The notes under the pieces: model-generated
What the model was told of the DNA's origin: nothing
What the model saw: the letters and a program-made list of their open reading frames with translations, nothing else
Databases searched by the model: none
DNA from: Linyphia triangularis
Taxonomy: Eukaryota; Arthropoda; Arachnida; Araneae; Linyphiidae
Direction of reading: 5' to 3'
DNA length: 64,000 nt
Assembly (NCBI GenBank): GCA_963978545.1
Contig: OZ021722.1
Coordinates: 5,336,001 to 5,400,000 of the forward strand
Made by a program: the position numbers and the translations under genes
Shown: one piece after another, positions 46,424 through 61,879 of the stretch
Layout: each line of letters begins with the position of its first letter
Position numbering within the stretch: position 1 is the stretch's first letter

Positions 46424-47027
46424 TTTTTTTTAATACACAATATACAGTTATAAAATTTAACACTATTTAATTTTTGTAATTTATGTACACAAAGGTTGTC
46501 CCAGTTAAAAAGTTTTAATAATATTTAATTTTTTTAATTCATGCACACAATGGTTTAATTATGAATTTAATAGTGTAGGAAAAACTAGGTTAGTTCACCT
46601 TCAATTTGATTTTATGATTTGTTGTAAATAGTCTAAATTAAATGTTATATTGTATAATATCATTTAGTTATTATGTATAATACCAATGACTGGGATATTC
46701 TTTTATAAACACCCTGTATTTTATTTTCTATTTTTCCAACATTACAGCTATTAAGAGATAATGGTGAAGTTAAATGTGTTTGACAGGTTCATACATCATT
46801 ACAAAATAATAAGAAAGATATGGACTGACATTACGATGCCTTTCTTTTTTGATATTATATGAGAGTGGACGCTTAAATAGAAACGTCAGTCAGTCTTATA
46901 GACTTAATGCGCTATTGTTTCAGACACAATTTCTGCCGGAGTATTGTTTTGAACGAAATTTTTATCAGTAGTAAAAGTTCAATAAAAAACGTTTGTATTG
47001 AAATTAATAGCCGATTTTAAGTCCTTT
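46424..47027. other. A+T-rich spacer
   Basis: A diverged 70-75 base direct repeat around TTAATTTTTGTAATTYATG lies at 46460-46560. Nothing else recognised. Confidence 0.4.
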
Positions 47028-47560
47028 ATATTAACTTCGATTTTGTGAGTTTGTGTATGAGTGTGTAAGTCGACAAATCTTTGGAGGCCTAATTAACCCC
47101 CTTGCCGTAGTAGCGCTGAAACTTGGCAGATAGATTCGATGTCGATATCAATTAAACTACTATTAGCACTGTCACTAAAAGATCGCTTTTACGGAATACT
47201 AATAAAACAACTTGCCCCTATCCAATCGTGCTGAAATAGCATTTAAGCAATCTTTGAAGAAACTCTTTCCCATTGCCAAAACTGTTTTCATAAATACATA
47301 ATAAAATAATTTTAATCAGAATAAATAAAAGGTATTTGAATATGAGTGCATAAATCCACGTTCATTTTTAATGAATAAGTTTTTAAAAGTAGTTTACCGT
47401 ATATTTTGCTGATAAAGACGTCTATAATATTTAAAATTAGATGCAAATACCAAACACATGCTGACAACAGAAACGACGTTATGTTAATGAATATAAAAAT
47501 GGGCAATGCATATAAAGGATTTATATTAAATTTTTTTTAATGGTTTCTATTATTCTTGTG
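47028..47560 (+). repeat. Dispersed repeat family D, copy 3
   Basis: Begins TATTAACTTCGATTTTGTG, then GGAGGCCTAATTAACCCCCT, ACTTGGCAGATAGATTCGAT, CACTAAAAGATCG, CATTTAAGCAATC, AATAAATAAAAGGTATTTG and an end near GGATTTATATTA. Closest to copies 1 and 2. The CATCATCCAATCG motif is shortened. Confidence 0.8.
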
Positions 47561-48851
47561 TTTATTTTTTAAGTTATTATATGCTAAAAAAAAAAAAAAA
47601 AAACACACCTCTCAAGTACATTAATAAAAAAACTTTTTTTTTGCCTAAAATTTGTTTAATGAACTATAATTACTGATGTTATACCTTTTACAACATTTCA
47701 TATGCTTCAAAGCAGAAATTGTGACAAAAAAAATAAAGATTTAGGTATATGGACCAGAAATAAGACTTAAGAACGTTCCTTCTTAATTTTTCTCAATGAA
47801 TACTTGGTAATTCAAACATTAATCTCATTAAATATATTTTTTCTAACATATAAGTGGTTTTAGTTTTAGTGAATTGATCAAGAATATATGAGTCTCAAAG
47901 GTGAGAAATATTTCAAATAACTTGAAAGTGTTTTTAAGAAAATAAAAACATTGAAAGGTTATAAAATGTTATAAAAGCAAGAAATAAGAATAGAACATAC
48001 AGCATTTTATTTTAAACTCTAAAAAAAAATTAATAAGTGATGAAGATTTAAACAACTGGGTCTAGTATCGCAGACATTATCTTAGAGATTCCGCTTTCAG
48101 AAAGCTACAAACTCTAATAGAAAAAAAAATTTGGAAATAAAATATATATTTCTTTGAAAACTGATAGGATACAAATGTAGAAATACCTTTTTGAGAAATT
48201 TGTTGATTATTTTAAATGTAGTGTGATTATATAAATTTCAAAATTATATGGTAAAAGTGCATTTTGATTGCCTAGGTGTAAAAACCAAATGAAATGTTTA
48301 AGAATAAAAATTCTTACTTTTCATTTAATCTCAAAATTAATCATGTATTTTTTTTTTATTTTCATCTGATGGTACAAATGTAGTTGTTCTTATTCAAATC
48401 TTTATATAAAAATGTCTTTAAAACTAAAAATAAACCCAAAAATTAAAAATAATTTTAAGCATTAAGATGAGTTTTAAGAAAACTTGACCTTAATGGTAGC
48501 CAGTAAGTACGATCGTTATAATCATTAGTTTCAAAGATATTTCTCTCTTTATTAGTGACGTCTTTCTCAAATCGCACAAAAAAATATTTCTTCATAAAAG
48601 CCCCATTATTTGCAGCTGCTCATCTTTCAGTAATTTGCATATGAAAGAAATTAACTTTTGTGCCTGTTTACAATCTCGAGTGCTTAACGGTAAAATTCTA
48701 ATGTGCTTTAACTTTTTAATGGGTAGACTGTCAATGCTAAATTTTATATCCAGGAAATGAAAATACTTTTCTGAATAGAACAACAGATTCAATAAATATT
48801 TTACATCGTCATACATTGCAGATATTGAGGGACAAATAATAAAGCATTAAG
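47561..48851. other. A+T-rich intergenic with a decayed satellite fragment
   Basis: No gene. Near 48757-48790, GAAATGAAAATACTTTTCTGAATAGAACAACAG resembles part of the 165-bp satellite unit, an ancestral or eroded partial copy next to the array. Confidence 0.5.
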
Positions 48852-50788
48852 TCTAAAGGGAACGGTCAAGATGAAAGTCCCTCTTAAACCCTATAACCCT
48901 TTCACGACTAAGGGAATTTTTTTTCCCCCATTTTAAAATTGGTGATTGTGGAATTTAATTACTAACTTATCTGAAGGAAGTGACGATACTTTTATGAATA
49001 GAACAGCAGAAAGACCCTCTAAAGGGAACGGTCAAGATGAAAGTCCCTCTTAAACCCTATAACCCTTTCACGACTAAGGGAATTGTTTTCCCCCCATTTA
49101 AAATTGGTGATTGTGGAATTTAATTACTAACTTATCTGAAGGAAGTGAAAATACTTTTATGAATAGAACAGCAGAAAGACCCTCTAAAGGGAACGGTCAA
49201 GATGAAAGTCCCTCTTAAACCCTATAACCCTTTCACGACTAAGGGAATTGTTTTCCCCCCATTTAAAATTGGTGATTGTGGAATTTAATTACTAACTTAT
49301 CTGAAGGAAGTGAAAATACTTTTATGAATAGAACAGCAGAAAGACCCTCTAAAGGGAACGGTCAAGATGAAAGTCCCTCTTAAACCCTATAACCCTTTCA
49401 CGACTAAGGGAATTGTTTTCCCCCCATTTAAAATTGGTGATTGTGGAATTTAATTACTAACTTATCTGAAGGAAGTGAAAATACTTTTATGAATAGAACA
49501 GCAGAAAGACCCTCTAAAGGGAACGGTCAAGATGAAAGTCCCTCTTAAACCCTATAACCCTTTCACGACTAAGGGAATTGTTTTCCCCCCATTTAAAATT
49601 GGTGATTGTGGAATTTAATTACTAACTTATCTGAAGGAAGTGAAAATACTTTTATGAATAGAACAGCAGAAAGACCCTCTAAAGGGAACGGTCAAGATGA
49701 AAGTCCCTCTTAAACCCTATAACCCTTTCACGACTAAGGGAATTGTTTTCCCCCCATTTAAAATTGGTGATTGTGGAATTTAATTACTAACTTATCTGAA
49801 GGAAGTGAAAATACTTTTATGAATAGAACAGCAGAAAGACCCTCTAAAGGGAACGGTCAAGATGAAAGTCCCTCTTAAACCCTATAACCCTTTCACGACT
49901 AAGGGAATTGTTTTCCCCCCATTTAAAATTGGTGATTGTGGAATTTAATTACTAACTTATCTGAAGGAAGTGAAAATACTTTTATGAATAGAACAGCAGA
50001 AAGACCCTCTAAAGGGAACGGTCAAGATGAAAGTCCCTCTTAAACCCTATAACCCTTTCACGACTAAGGGAATTGTTTTCCCCCCATTTAAAATTGGTGA
50101 TTGTGGAATTTAATTACTAACTTATCTGAAGGAAGTGAAAATACTTTTATGAATAGAACAGCAGAAAGACCCTCTAAAGGGAACGGTCAAGATGAAAGTC
50201 CCTCTTAAACCCTATAACCCTTTCACGACTAAGGGAATTGTTTTCCCCCCATTTAAAATTGGTGATTGTGGAATTTAATTACTAACTTATCTGAAGGAAG
50301 TGAAAATACTTTTATGAATAGAACAGCAGAAAGACCCTCTAAAGGGAACGGTCAAGATGAAAGTCCCTCTTAAACCCTATAACCCTTTCACGACTAAGGG
50401 AATTGTTTTCCCCCCATTTAAAATTGGTGATTGTGGAATTTAATTACTAACTTATCTGAAGGAAGTGAAAATACTTTTATGAATAGAACAGCAGAAAGAC
50501 CCTCTAAAGGGAACGGTCAAGATGAAAGTCCCTCTTAAACCCTATAACCCTTTCACGACTAAGGGAATTGTTTTCCCCCCATTTAAAATTGGTGATTGTG
50601 GAATTTAATTACTAACTTATCTGAAGGAAGTGAAAATACTTTTATGAATAGAACAGCAGAAAGACCCTCTAAAGGGAACGGTCAAGATGAAAGTCCCTCT
50701 TAAACCCTATAACCCTTTCACGACTAAGGGAATTGTTTTCCCCCCATTTAAAATTGGTGATTGTGGAATTTAATTACTTACTTATCTG
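48852..50788. repeat. 165-bp satellite array, about 11.7 units
   Basis: AAAGGGAACGGTCAAGATGA recurs at 48855, 49021, 49186, 49351, 49516, 49681, 49846, 50011, 50176, 50341, 50506 and 50671. The internal units look identical by eye. The first is 166 bases with changes around its T/C run and GTGACGATAC, and the last ends after a changed ACTTACTTATCTG. No open frame of note. Divergence only at the edges is expected from unequal exchange or rolling-circle amplification. Confidence 0.97.
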
Positions 50789-51323
50789 CAATTTTTATAC
50801 AGAATGTCAAAATAGAACGTATTTTTCAAACGCAATTACGTAAACGCTTGGAAAGGAGAGAAAGAAAATAACTGTCAATTCAATAGGTGCCAATGATAAA
50901 ACTTTCGAGGGATGCACTCTTTCAGTTTATTATATCATGTAATAATATATATTACTGTGTTTTCTCACATGTTTTATGTTTTTCGATAAGTATAATTTTG
51001 TGCGATGATAAAATATATTTGATACAATGACATTTTATAATTAGCCAAACTATAATTTTGTGTTACCTTATAATCCATTGGTAATAATATTTCACGTAAA
51101 ACTCTAAAAAAAAACTACACGTTGTTATGTATTTTTCTTATGATTATTTATTTTACGTTTAAATGAACTAAAATAAACAGTTATACAAATATTTCTCTCT
51201 TAGTAGATCCTGTAAGTGTTTACTAACACCTTTAGACCACCGTTAACTTCCTAACAATAGTCTACAATATGATATATGACGAAGAAATAAAGTTTCATTT
51301 AAAAGAAAGTCTTAGTAAAGATA
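50789..51323. other. A+T-rich intergenic, nothing recognised
   Basis: Follows the satellite array. No gene or repeat recognised. Confidence 0.5.
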
Positions 51324-51687
51324 TACTCGCTATGTTACAATATTCTAACCCAGTCAATTTAAAAACTACTTTCCATAAAACATTGAAATTTGGTGAGTAG
51401 GTACGAAAAAGATCACTTAATGAAATGACAAAAACTGTTTTCACTTAATGTCTATCTATTGTAAATGAAAATTAAAGTAGAAAATGACAAAACTAGGTGG
51501 AGCAACTGCATATGCATTTACGTAAGGATTTAAAATATAAAAAAATATATATTAGACGATATTTTAGAGTTTTTAATTTATGTCATTTCATTAAGTGATC
51601 ATTCTCTCACCTACTCACTTCACTTCAAGGTTTTATACCAAGTAGTTTCTAAATGCACTGGGCCAGAAGATTGTAACATAGCGAGTA
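51324..51687. mobile_element. Fold-back element with arms of about 115 bp
   Basis: The left arm begins TACTCGCTATGTTACAAT and carries AAAACTACTT, GTGAGTAGGT and GATCACTTAATGAAATGACA. The right arm is the imperfect complement, ending ATTGTAACATAGCGAGTA. A 130-base A+T-rich loop lies between. The best-conserved part, GATCACTTAATGAAATGACA, is near the loop. No clear target duplication and no coding sequence. Confidence 0.75.
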
Positions 51688-52239
51688 CAGGGAATGAATC
51701 CTGACTAGGACTTCCTGCAAATCATTCCACTCATCCATTACATGTAACCACTCTTTGAATAACACATTTATTGACTCGGGTGTGGACAGTAAATGATTTA
51801 ACAATTCCAGCTAATCCGCTTAATGCCCCGATATATCTCTCTCTTTCCCCCCTCAAATCCTCCCCGGGATCAATAGACCATACGTAGTGTAGTCACACAT
51901 TCTTATCGCGGGGCGTGATTTGAACAACATGCGTGCCATAACTCAAATATTTAATGCCGGTCATTAGAGGGGGGCCAGGTAATGAAATGTCCACGACGCC
52001 AAAAGAGCGACGGCATAATTAAGCAATTATCTTGAGAGTCTTTCTCTAAATACGTCCCTTTTTGAGTGACACTGGCTCGCATCGCTGAGCGCATTAAGGT
52101 TTCATGAGGAGTGGATGACGAGTTTGTGTGTGTGACTTGGATGGTGTGGTGGTTGAACAAGAGGTGGCGTCGAAGGCGTGTGCATTTTAGATTTAGATGC
52201 TGTGCTCGTTTTGAAATGCGTAGGGTGAGGCATTGGTGA
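51688..52239. other. Intergenic, less A+T-rich, nothing recognised
   Basis: Balanced composition around 51830-52200 but no open frame with a recognisable domain. Confidence 0.45.
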
Positions 52240-52760
52240 AACGAGACAATTGTTCATTATTTTGACCACCCACGTCACTAGTCTTGTTCCAAAGGGCGTG
52301 GAGCTTCGTGCAAAAGCGAGCGCACAATATCGATATAATATCAAGCACTTAGGTGGTCGTGTATGGACATTGGACGATTTAAAAAGGTGCGCACGTTGTA
52401 TTAAGATAAGGCTTGCTCACTTAAAGTTTGGGGTGAGATCGTAATGTATCATGGTGTAGTTGTGATTGGTCAAACATGACTATGTTCATTGGTTTGACCG
52501 TCCACGTCACTGGTCTTGGCCAAACAAGGGATGGTGGTCCAGCTTCAATTTCAATCCAGCTATTTTCTGGAGAGATACTATCATGCGCCTTAGAGTTTTT
52601 TTTTTTTTTTTTAAAACATTGGGTGGTTTAAAAAGGTGTGCACATTTTCGCTAATCATGAAGTAGCTGAGACAATTGTGATTGATTAAAAGCAAAATAGA
52701 TAACTCTTTGGCCCATCACCTCAATGGTCTGGCGCCAGAAAGCATGGTGGTCTTGCTTCA
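52240..52760. repeat. Diverged tandem repeat of about 210-230 bp, three units
   Basis: TTTGACCACCCACGTCACTAGTCTTG (near 52259), TTTGACCGTCCACGTCACTGG (near 52492) and TTTGGCCCATCACCTCAATGG (near 52707) mark three units. GGTTTAAAAAGGTGTGCAC, and its relative with GATTTAAAAAGGTGCGCAC, recur between them. An old tandem repeat of unknown class. Confidence 0.65.
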
Positions 52761-52857
52761 TTTGCAAGCAATAAAACTTTATTTACACGCCTGTGTGACG
52801 TGTGTTTGTTGAATAGAGGATGGTATCGCAGTTTGGGTGTAGCTTATAATGGAGAGA

Positions 52858-52985
52858 ATCCGCGATGGCATAACGGTCAGCATGTTGGACTTTAATAGAG
52901 CTGTTGTCTCGAGATTTGATTAGTGATAGTTGGTCATGGTTGACTCAGCTGTCCAACCTTCCAACCATCCATGGTAAAAAAATAA
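52858..52985 (+). mobile_element. Possible degenerate tRNA-derived SINE
   Basis: GCGATGGCATAACGGTCAGCATG resembles an A-box region, and TCTCGAGATTTGATTA about 45 bases later could be a worn B box. Downstream similarity to family B is weak. Confidence 0.3.
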
Positions 52986-53986
52986 TGGAAGATTGAGGGG
53001 GTTTAAGGGATTACAAAGAGGATCTAGCAATGGAATAGCTAGACATTGTGAACCACATATCCTAGACCAGCGTTTCACAATTTGTGGGAAGAAGGGTGCA
53101 GAAGATTGTCTCAGAAGGAAAACGGTGAAAAAGCGTACATTGATATATAGATTGAATATGAGAAAATATAAAAAGTGGTTATAGATACTGACATTTTCTA
53201 ATCAAATGATACTTCATTGTAAAAAATCAAAATAACGTCATTGATTTCGAAATAAGTTTAAGTTAGAAAGAAGTAAATGTTTAATATTCAATTTAGGTAT
53301 GCATTTTATCTATAAGGTAAGAACCTGTTGAGAGAGATAAAACCACCGTCCTACACTTGATATAATAATAGGTATATTTCAATAATTCTTACACAAAGTT
53401 AACTTATAATTCAGTATCGATTAATATAATATTTTTTTTCGGTAAAGAATCTTGGATAATCCCTGTATTAGTTGCCAGTTTGGTTGTAATATTTCCCTTT
53501 CTTTGTCGTAGAGTTGTCAACCTTGCTTTAAATATAGTACTTGCACGTTAATTAAAATTTTATGTAATTTAAAATTTCACAGTGGATAATACATACATTG
53601 TACTATAATTTATTATATTATCAATATGCAAACTTCGAATAGTAATATAGATCCTGCTTTAAAATATTACCTCGAGTTATAAGTTAAAAAAGTACTCGCA
53701 ACAAACAACAGTCGATTATTTGATTGTTATTGAAAGTATCCTTTGAGAATTGTCATTTTCGATTTACATTTTAATTTGATGATCATGAACGCATACATGT
53801 CCAATATCTCTTCGAAATTAAACCAGCTACATTTGTTCCATCAGAAAAAAAACATATTTCAACCGATTTCAAGTTTTGGAAACACTCTATTATTTTCTCT
53901 CCTAAACGGATGTTCACGTATCTCAAGCAATTATGAAACGAATTATACAACATCTGAATGGAGAGACAGAGAAAAATATTGTTCCA
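52986..53986. other. Intergenic, nothing recognised
   Basis: No supported gene or repeat. Confidence 0.5.
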
Positions 53987-54035
53987 AACGAGGAACAGAG
54001 GAAGTGGCGCAGGAAGTGGTCCTCTGTTCCTCGTT
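53987..54035. other. Perfect 16-bp stem-loop
   Basis: AACGAGGAACAGAGGA (53987-54002) pairs exactly with TCCTCTGTTCCTCGTT (54020-54035) around a 17-base loop. It is much more G+C-rich than its surroundings. It could be a small transposon remnant or a structured RNA; nothing here decides. Confidence 0.85.
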
Positions 54036-54364
54036 CGACCACTGGCCCTTATCCTGAGCAAGAAGAGACCACTGGTCGATGCTCGAGAACCGGCATGGAC
54101 TGACGAATTTTTCCAGTTTCACTGTTTTCGACATTGACCAACAGAGGCATACTGAGACATGAAATCAGCCCAGTGATTTTAGATTTATACAGGCCCAAAC
54201 TTTCAATACAATAATTAAACAACATTGTGCGGGAGGTTGTGCTTTAATTTTAAATATTACCGTTAAAAATAAAATGATTCCAATAATTAAGCAATTTTAA
54301 TAATTAATAGATTTTAGTATTTAGTTATTGATAGTAAATAATTATTTCAATAATTAAATAGTTT

Positions 54365-54502
<138 letters not shown>

Positions 54503-55393
54503 CAATAATTAGTTTAATTAAATAAAATTTTTCGGTTATTTAAACCTCTTTTTATTGAACTTAATTTCCAAAAAAAAATAGTGTCCAGATAAATAACTAG
54601 TATGTTTTTTATCTAACTGACCGGCCCAATTTTTACACACACTAGCCGGCCCAGTGATTGCAACCCTATGGCCAGTGCACCCCTGTTGATCAATACCGAT
54701 GTGTTACCCGAGATATTTGTCATCTTTAAATTATTATTATCTGTTACTCGACAGCATCAATATTCCAATGAATGTATTTTTTTAAACATGTATAATTATC
54801 AGTATACATCAATTTTGAGTAAATGGTAATAATAAAAGAAGAATATGTTTTGTTTGACTAAATAAAAGCAAGCAGAAGCTCCAATCATCCAATATTTGTG
54901 ATACACACCAGCATATCATTAAGGACTCTCTTATATGTGAAAACAAACTCTCTTAGGATCAAATACCTTAACAAAAGGTATTAATAATTATACATAATGG
55001 GGCAGAGATTAGGGCACGGGGGGGGGGGGTAATGATGATAAGACAAAGGGTGTGAAAGTAAAAATGGATTGAGAAACGCTGTACTAGAGTAATGAGATAG
55101 AGATGCATGAGATATAATGGAGACCAGTTTTAGCCCAAGAAGACTTGAATCTTTGAGAGTAAAGTATCGAAATTTGGTTAATTATTTAAAAAAAGTATTT
55201 TAAATGCTTCTGAATAGAGGGAATACTTTTGAACGTGAAGGATATTTTTTATTACTCGTTGAAAAACGTTGTTTTGGGAGAACGTTGTGTGGATGCAAAA
55301 CTTTGTGTCTTAGTTTACTTTTAGTTGGGTTTTAGAATTAATTCAATTTGGTACTAACAATACGTTATTCAAATTAATGAAGTACTCAAATTT

Positions 55394-55424
<31 letters not shown>

Positions 55425-55440
55425 AAATTCGTGCAATATT
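54503..55440. other. A+T-rich intergenic
   Basis: A poly-G run near 55020 and a short TA run near 55406-55424. No gene recognised. Confidence 0.5.
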
Positions 55441-55705
<265 letters not shown>

Positions 55706-56070
55706 ATATTTATTTATTTACTTTTATAGTGCAATGTATTTTTTTACATTTAGTTATTACACTTTTTTACAAGTCTGTAAAAACAACTTTTTCTTTAAAT
55801 CATTATCTCTCAAAGAAAGCTGATATATTAAAAAAAGAAATTAATTTAATCATTCTAAAAAATTGACAATCGTCTCTTACTACGCATTTTTATTTGTTTT
55901 CAATTAAACCACAATTCTTTTTAATTATTAGTTTGTCATACAGTGTGTGTTTTACACCTAATTATTTAACTACCTTTAAACCTTTAAAAGTTTCTTCAAG
56001 TGGTTTGTTCTTGAAGTTTTTAAAATAAATAAAAGGATTTCTAATCATCTAATAACAAAAAATACGATAT

Positions 56071-56105
<35 letters not shown>

Positions 56106-57109
56106 TAGAAGATAGATTTTTATTAAAATAAAAATATCTAAAATTTCCTTAGAGCAACTTAAGCAACTTATAAAAAAAACCTTCACCACTTTAGAAATAG
56201 ATTTATCAACATAGTAACTGATCGTTATTTAGCAAATATAGCTACCGAATAAATTGGCTTTATTTTTTTCCGTCAATATCCCATCCCAAATCCATACATT
56301 AAATCGCATCTAATCTCTTCATGAATTCTCCATTACTTTGAATGGTAAATTGACTTTAGATATTGAATACAACATTGGTTTGACATAAGGATTACAGTTA
56401 AGCAAAAAAAAAAAAAAAAAAGCTTTTTATTCCGGCAGATTTTTAAATGCTCGATATAGATTGATTAGAGTTATCTACGCTTTATGATAGAGATAAAAAT
56501 TTTAATGTTTTTGTGGTTAGTTGACGTTTAATAAACAACATATTTAAATCTTTACCGAATGAAGAGGATATGTTGTTTACAAAGATATTTAATAATATTT
56601 TAAGCTCAATTCGATTAAACTGATCAGTTATTGCTTTTAATATATTATTATTTCTCCAGTATAGACAATTTGAAGGGATAGTAGTTATTTGAATTTGATG
56701 AACCTTTGTGTTTTTGACATCGTTAAAATTTTGCAACTTATTATCTTATGATACCGGTATACATTGTAAATCGATAGATTTGGTGAAATTAACCATTTTT
56801 TTTTTTTTAGCTCTAAAATATTTTTGAGCTTATTAGTTTTAAAAGATACAATGTTTTTATGATATTAAAAATACTTTTTAAAATCAGTTCATTTATATGA
56901 AAGAAACAGTATTAAAATTACTTTTTAAAATACCTTCATTTTTAAGAAGGACACAGTATTAAAAATACTTTTTAAAATACTTCATTTTTATAAAGGACAC
57001 AAAATTAGAACTACTTTTAACATACGTTTATTTCATACGAAGGATATAGTATTAAAAATACTTTTTAAAATACGTTCATTTTTATGAAGGACACAGTACT
57101 AAAAATATA
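55706..57109. other. A+T-rich intergenic with minor repeats
   Basis: Poly-T near 56074-56104. At 56870-57100 a diverged repeat of about 60 bases (ATTAAAAATACTTTTTAAAATAC with TTCATTTTTATRAAGGACACA) recurs about four times. Confidence 0.55.
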
Positions 57110-57785
57110 AGTTTTTACTGTCGAAGGCGGACATATCTGTGGGAAGCCTAATTAATTGACTTGTAATACAATCGGTCTGACACTTGGCAGATAGATTCGA
57201 CGTCGATGGCATAGCACTCTATCAAATTTTGGGGCAGCAATTCTCACTAAAAGGTATCTTTTACACACGCTTCTATAATCTCTTCGGAATACTAATAAAT
57301 CCCATTTAACCAATCATTTCTTGCAGCACTTCCCTGTTGCAAAAATTGTTTTAATCAAAATAAATAAAAGATATTGATCGTGAATGTATACATTTATTAT
57401 GGAGTGAAGACCAGTCATTTCAACTTTTCGTTCCGTAGTTATGCTATAAGTGAACTAATTTTAACCCATCAATGTTGAAACACTTTTGCCAAATTTCTTT
57501 TAATCAAAATAAATAAAAGATATGCGTTTTTATTGCCTTAAGTCAGACTTGTCAGCTATCGTAGATCGTTGACTCGTTGTAGATAACAATGTGTTTAATC
57601 AAGTTTTTTTGTGGAAAAGAACTATTTACTAATGTAAGTAGTTCGTAACACATATTTTGTTCTTAAGTCATCAAGCACTATTTAAATTCGACCTGAGCTC
57701 ATGAAGTTGCAATTACGCATAAAAATTGGCAAGGCATATAAAGGATTTATATTACAAAATTTGTTTTTATGGTTAATATTATTTA
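57110..57785 (+). repeat. Dispersed repeat family D, copy 4, enlarged
   Basis: Starts GTCGAAGGCGGACATATCTG, then CACTTGGCAGATAGATTCGA, CACTAAAAGGTATC and an end near GGATTTATATTA. It is longer than the other copies; TTTAATCAAAATAAATAAAAGATAT occurs twice (57350 and 57498), so part of the tail was duplicated. Confidence 0.72.
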
Positions 57786-59059
57786 ATACTTAAATTCTCT
57801 ACTTAAATCCAGAAGCGCAATCATATTAGTATCTGTTATAAATATTTCAAGCATAACAATAATCAATTATACATTCATGCGATCATAAAACAATGAAAAT
57901 TAGAAAGGAGAGTTTCAAATAATACTTGGAGTATTAACAGATTTGTATAATTTCGTGTTAACGCCCCCCCCCCCCTCAAAAGTAATTCCACAGACCTTGA
58001 ATAAATCGGCAAAATGAAGGCTCCTCTTTGAACGGATATAACTGCTAATTAACTGCCTAAAGCAACTAATTAAATTGTTTACTGATTCGTGGAATCAATT
58101 AACGTGGACTTGAGGAACGAAAGTTAATTAGTTCTTTAATTAATCCCACACTCGGCTGCTTTAGTTGTGAGACATGCCACAAAGGGAGTATTATTTAAGT
58201 TTGCTATTATGAATTTTAATATGGCAGGCATAGATTGTTTGTCTTGGTAATAGTTTTCCCATTTGGGGACAAAATAGTGTGGATATTAAATTTGAATTGA
58301 ATCACTTATTTTTTTTGTCTTCGAGGAATGGAATAAAAAACTAAGTCATTCAAACAAAAACCAACTTTTTGTCATTTAATAACCAATTCTTCTATCATTC
58401 TGAAATTTTTTTAGTATAATATTTGCATACTTTTAAAATCTTTAACTAGAGGTTTTAAAAATTAAAATAATAAAAACTTTTTAAATGGGGTGATTAAGGG
58501 GTCTAAGATTTTAGACACATTTTTTTTTTTTTTTTTTTTAAAGCATGCTACTGATCACTTATTTTTTAAGTAAAAGAACTTAAATACGTTATGGAAACGT
58601 GTACAAATATTTCAAGCATTTATATTAAATATATTTTAAGCTATATGCCCCCCAAACATTGAAAACAACGTTTTAAAATATACGGAATCATTTATGTTTA
58701 GTTAAAAAGTTATTATAAATACTTTTAATTGGGGTATAACTACAAATTGGGTATCATTTTAAAGAGAAGAATTTAAATTTTAATAAACAATTATAAACTC
58801 AAAATCGTTAATCTGAAAATTTTCTGTGTTACACCCTTTTAAAAATAGTTTTGAAAAGAAGAAACCAGAATCAGATTGCGAAAAAACTTGTGCAATTATA
58901 AATAATTTTTTTTTTTTTTTTTTTTAAATTTTACATAAAAAATTAAGAACAACACAAAAGAAAAGTAAATACTAAATAATTTTATTTATTATTTTAAATC
59001 CGCATTTCTTTATGACAATTCCTCCCCCTTCCCCACTCTTTCATACAAACAAAAATGGA
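57786..59059. other. A+T-rich intergenic, nothing recognised
   Basis: Poly-C near 57965-57974, poly-T near 58519-58539 and 58907-58925. No gene recognised. Confidence 0.5.
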
Positions 59060-60957
<1,898 letters not shown>

Positions 60958-61877
60958 AATTGAAGCTCTTATGGTTACTCTAAGATGAATCTAGAACAAT
61001 AGAATACAATACAATAAATATCTCAGCAATAGAATACAATATCTAATCCTGATGAACAAAAAGTAATTCCGCTAAACACTCTTAAGGTATACATATACAT
61101 TAGGAATCTCGAAATTTGATTCAAGTCTGCGTTTTTGTTTTTAAAATATTCCCGAATTTCATTGCCATTAAAATGATACCATTTTTTTACTGAGACTCAA
61201 ATTACTTTTTAAATTACAATAGGTTTTGTGAACCTGTTTTGTATCACTTTCATTAGTGTAGTAAACTTTAAACGCGTTTTCTGAAGAATGACATTTTGGT
61301 GTTATATGACTTTACGCCAACGGTCATAACTTCCCAATAAATTATCCGATTTACAAAATTCTAATTTTGTTTTGTCGACAATAGTTGTGAATGTGTTTTC
61401 TATGGAGCATCTAATATATATTGTCATGATAAAAAAAAATTATGTATATTTTAATCTTAATTATTTGTTAAAAACTATGTATTTTTCTAAACTTTTTATT
61501 TAAAAACTTATAATTAAATAAACTTATAATTTGCAATAAAAATATTATCTCTAAATTAATTACAAGTTTATTTAAGTATGTTCTAATAATGTCCTAATTA
61601 GTCACTTTAATCGCAATTAGCTGATTAAAAAATTGACGGAAAAAGAAAGTTTATCTATAAAAATGCATTATTTTTAATTCTGATATACTTCCAAAAAGTT
61701 TGAAATTATAACCTAAAAATTAAAGTAAATCATCTCAATTGTATATGTATACCTTAAAAGTGCAGATTCACTAATACTTACAGATTCTTATAACACTTAA
61801 ATGTTCATAGTCACCGTAGCCCCTTGTTAAGCTCACAAGATTCACAAAATTGTGAATCATGCCTCTGCATTTCTTGC
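60958..61877. other. A+T-rich intergenic, nothing recognised
   Basis: No supported gene or repeat. Confidence 0.5.
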
Positions 61878-61879
61878 TA

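Noticed and set aside
48896..48930. Telomere-like repeat in the satellite unit (AAACCCTATAACCC)
   Set aside because: It occurs once per 165-base unit, is not a tandem of a telomeric hexamer or pentamer, and arthropod telomeres are usually TTAGG.
48852..50788. CRISPR or rDNA spacer array
   Set aside because: The whole 165-base unit is conserved with no spacer, and no rRNA sequence is nearby; satellite is the simpler call.
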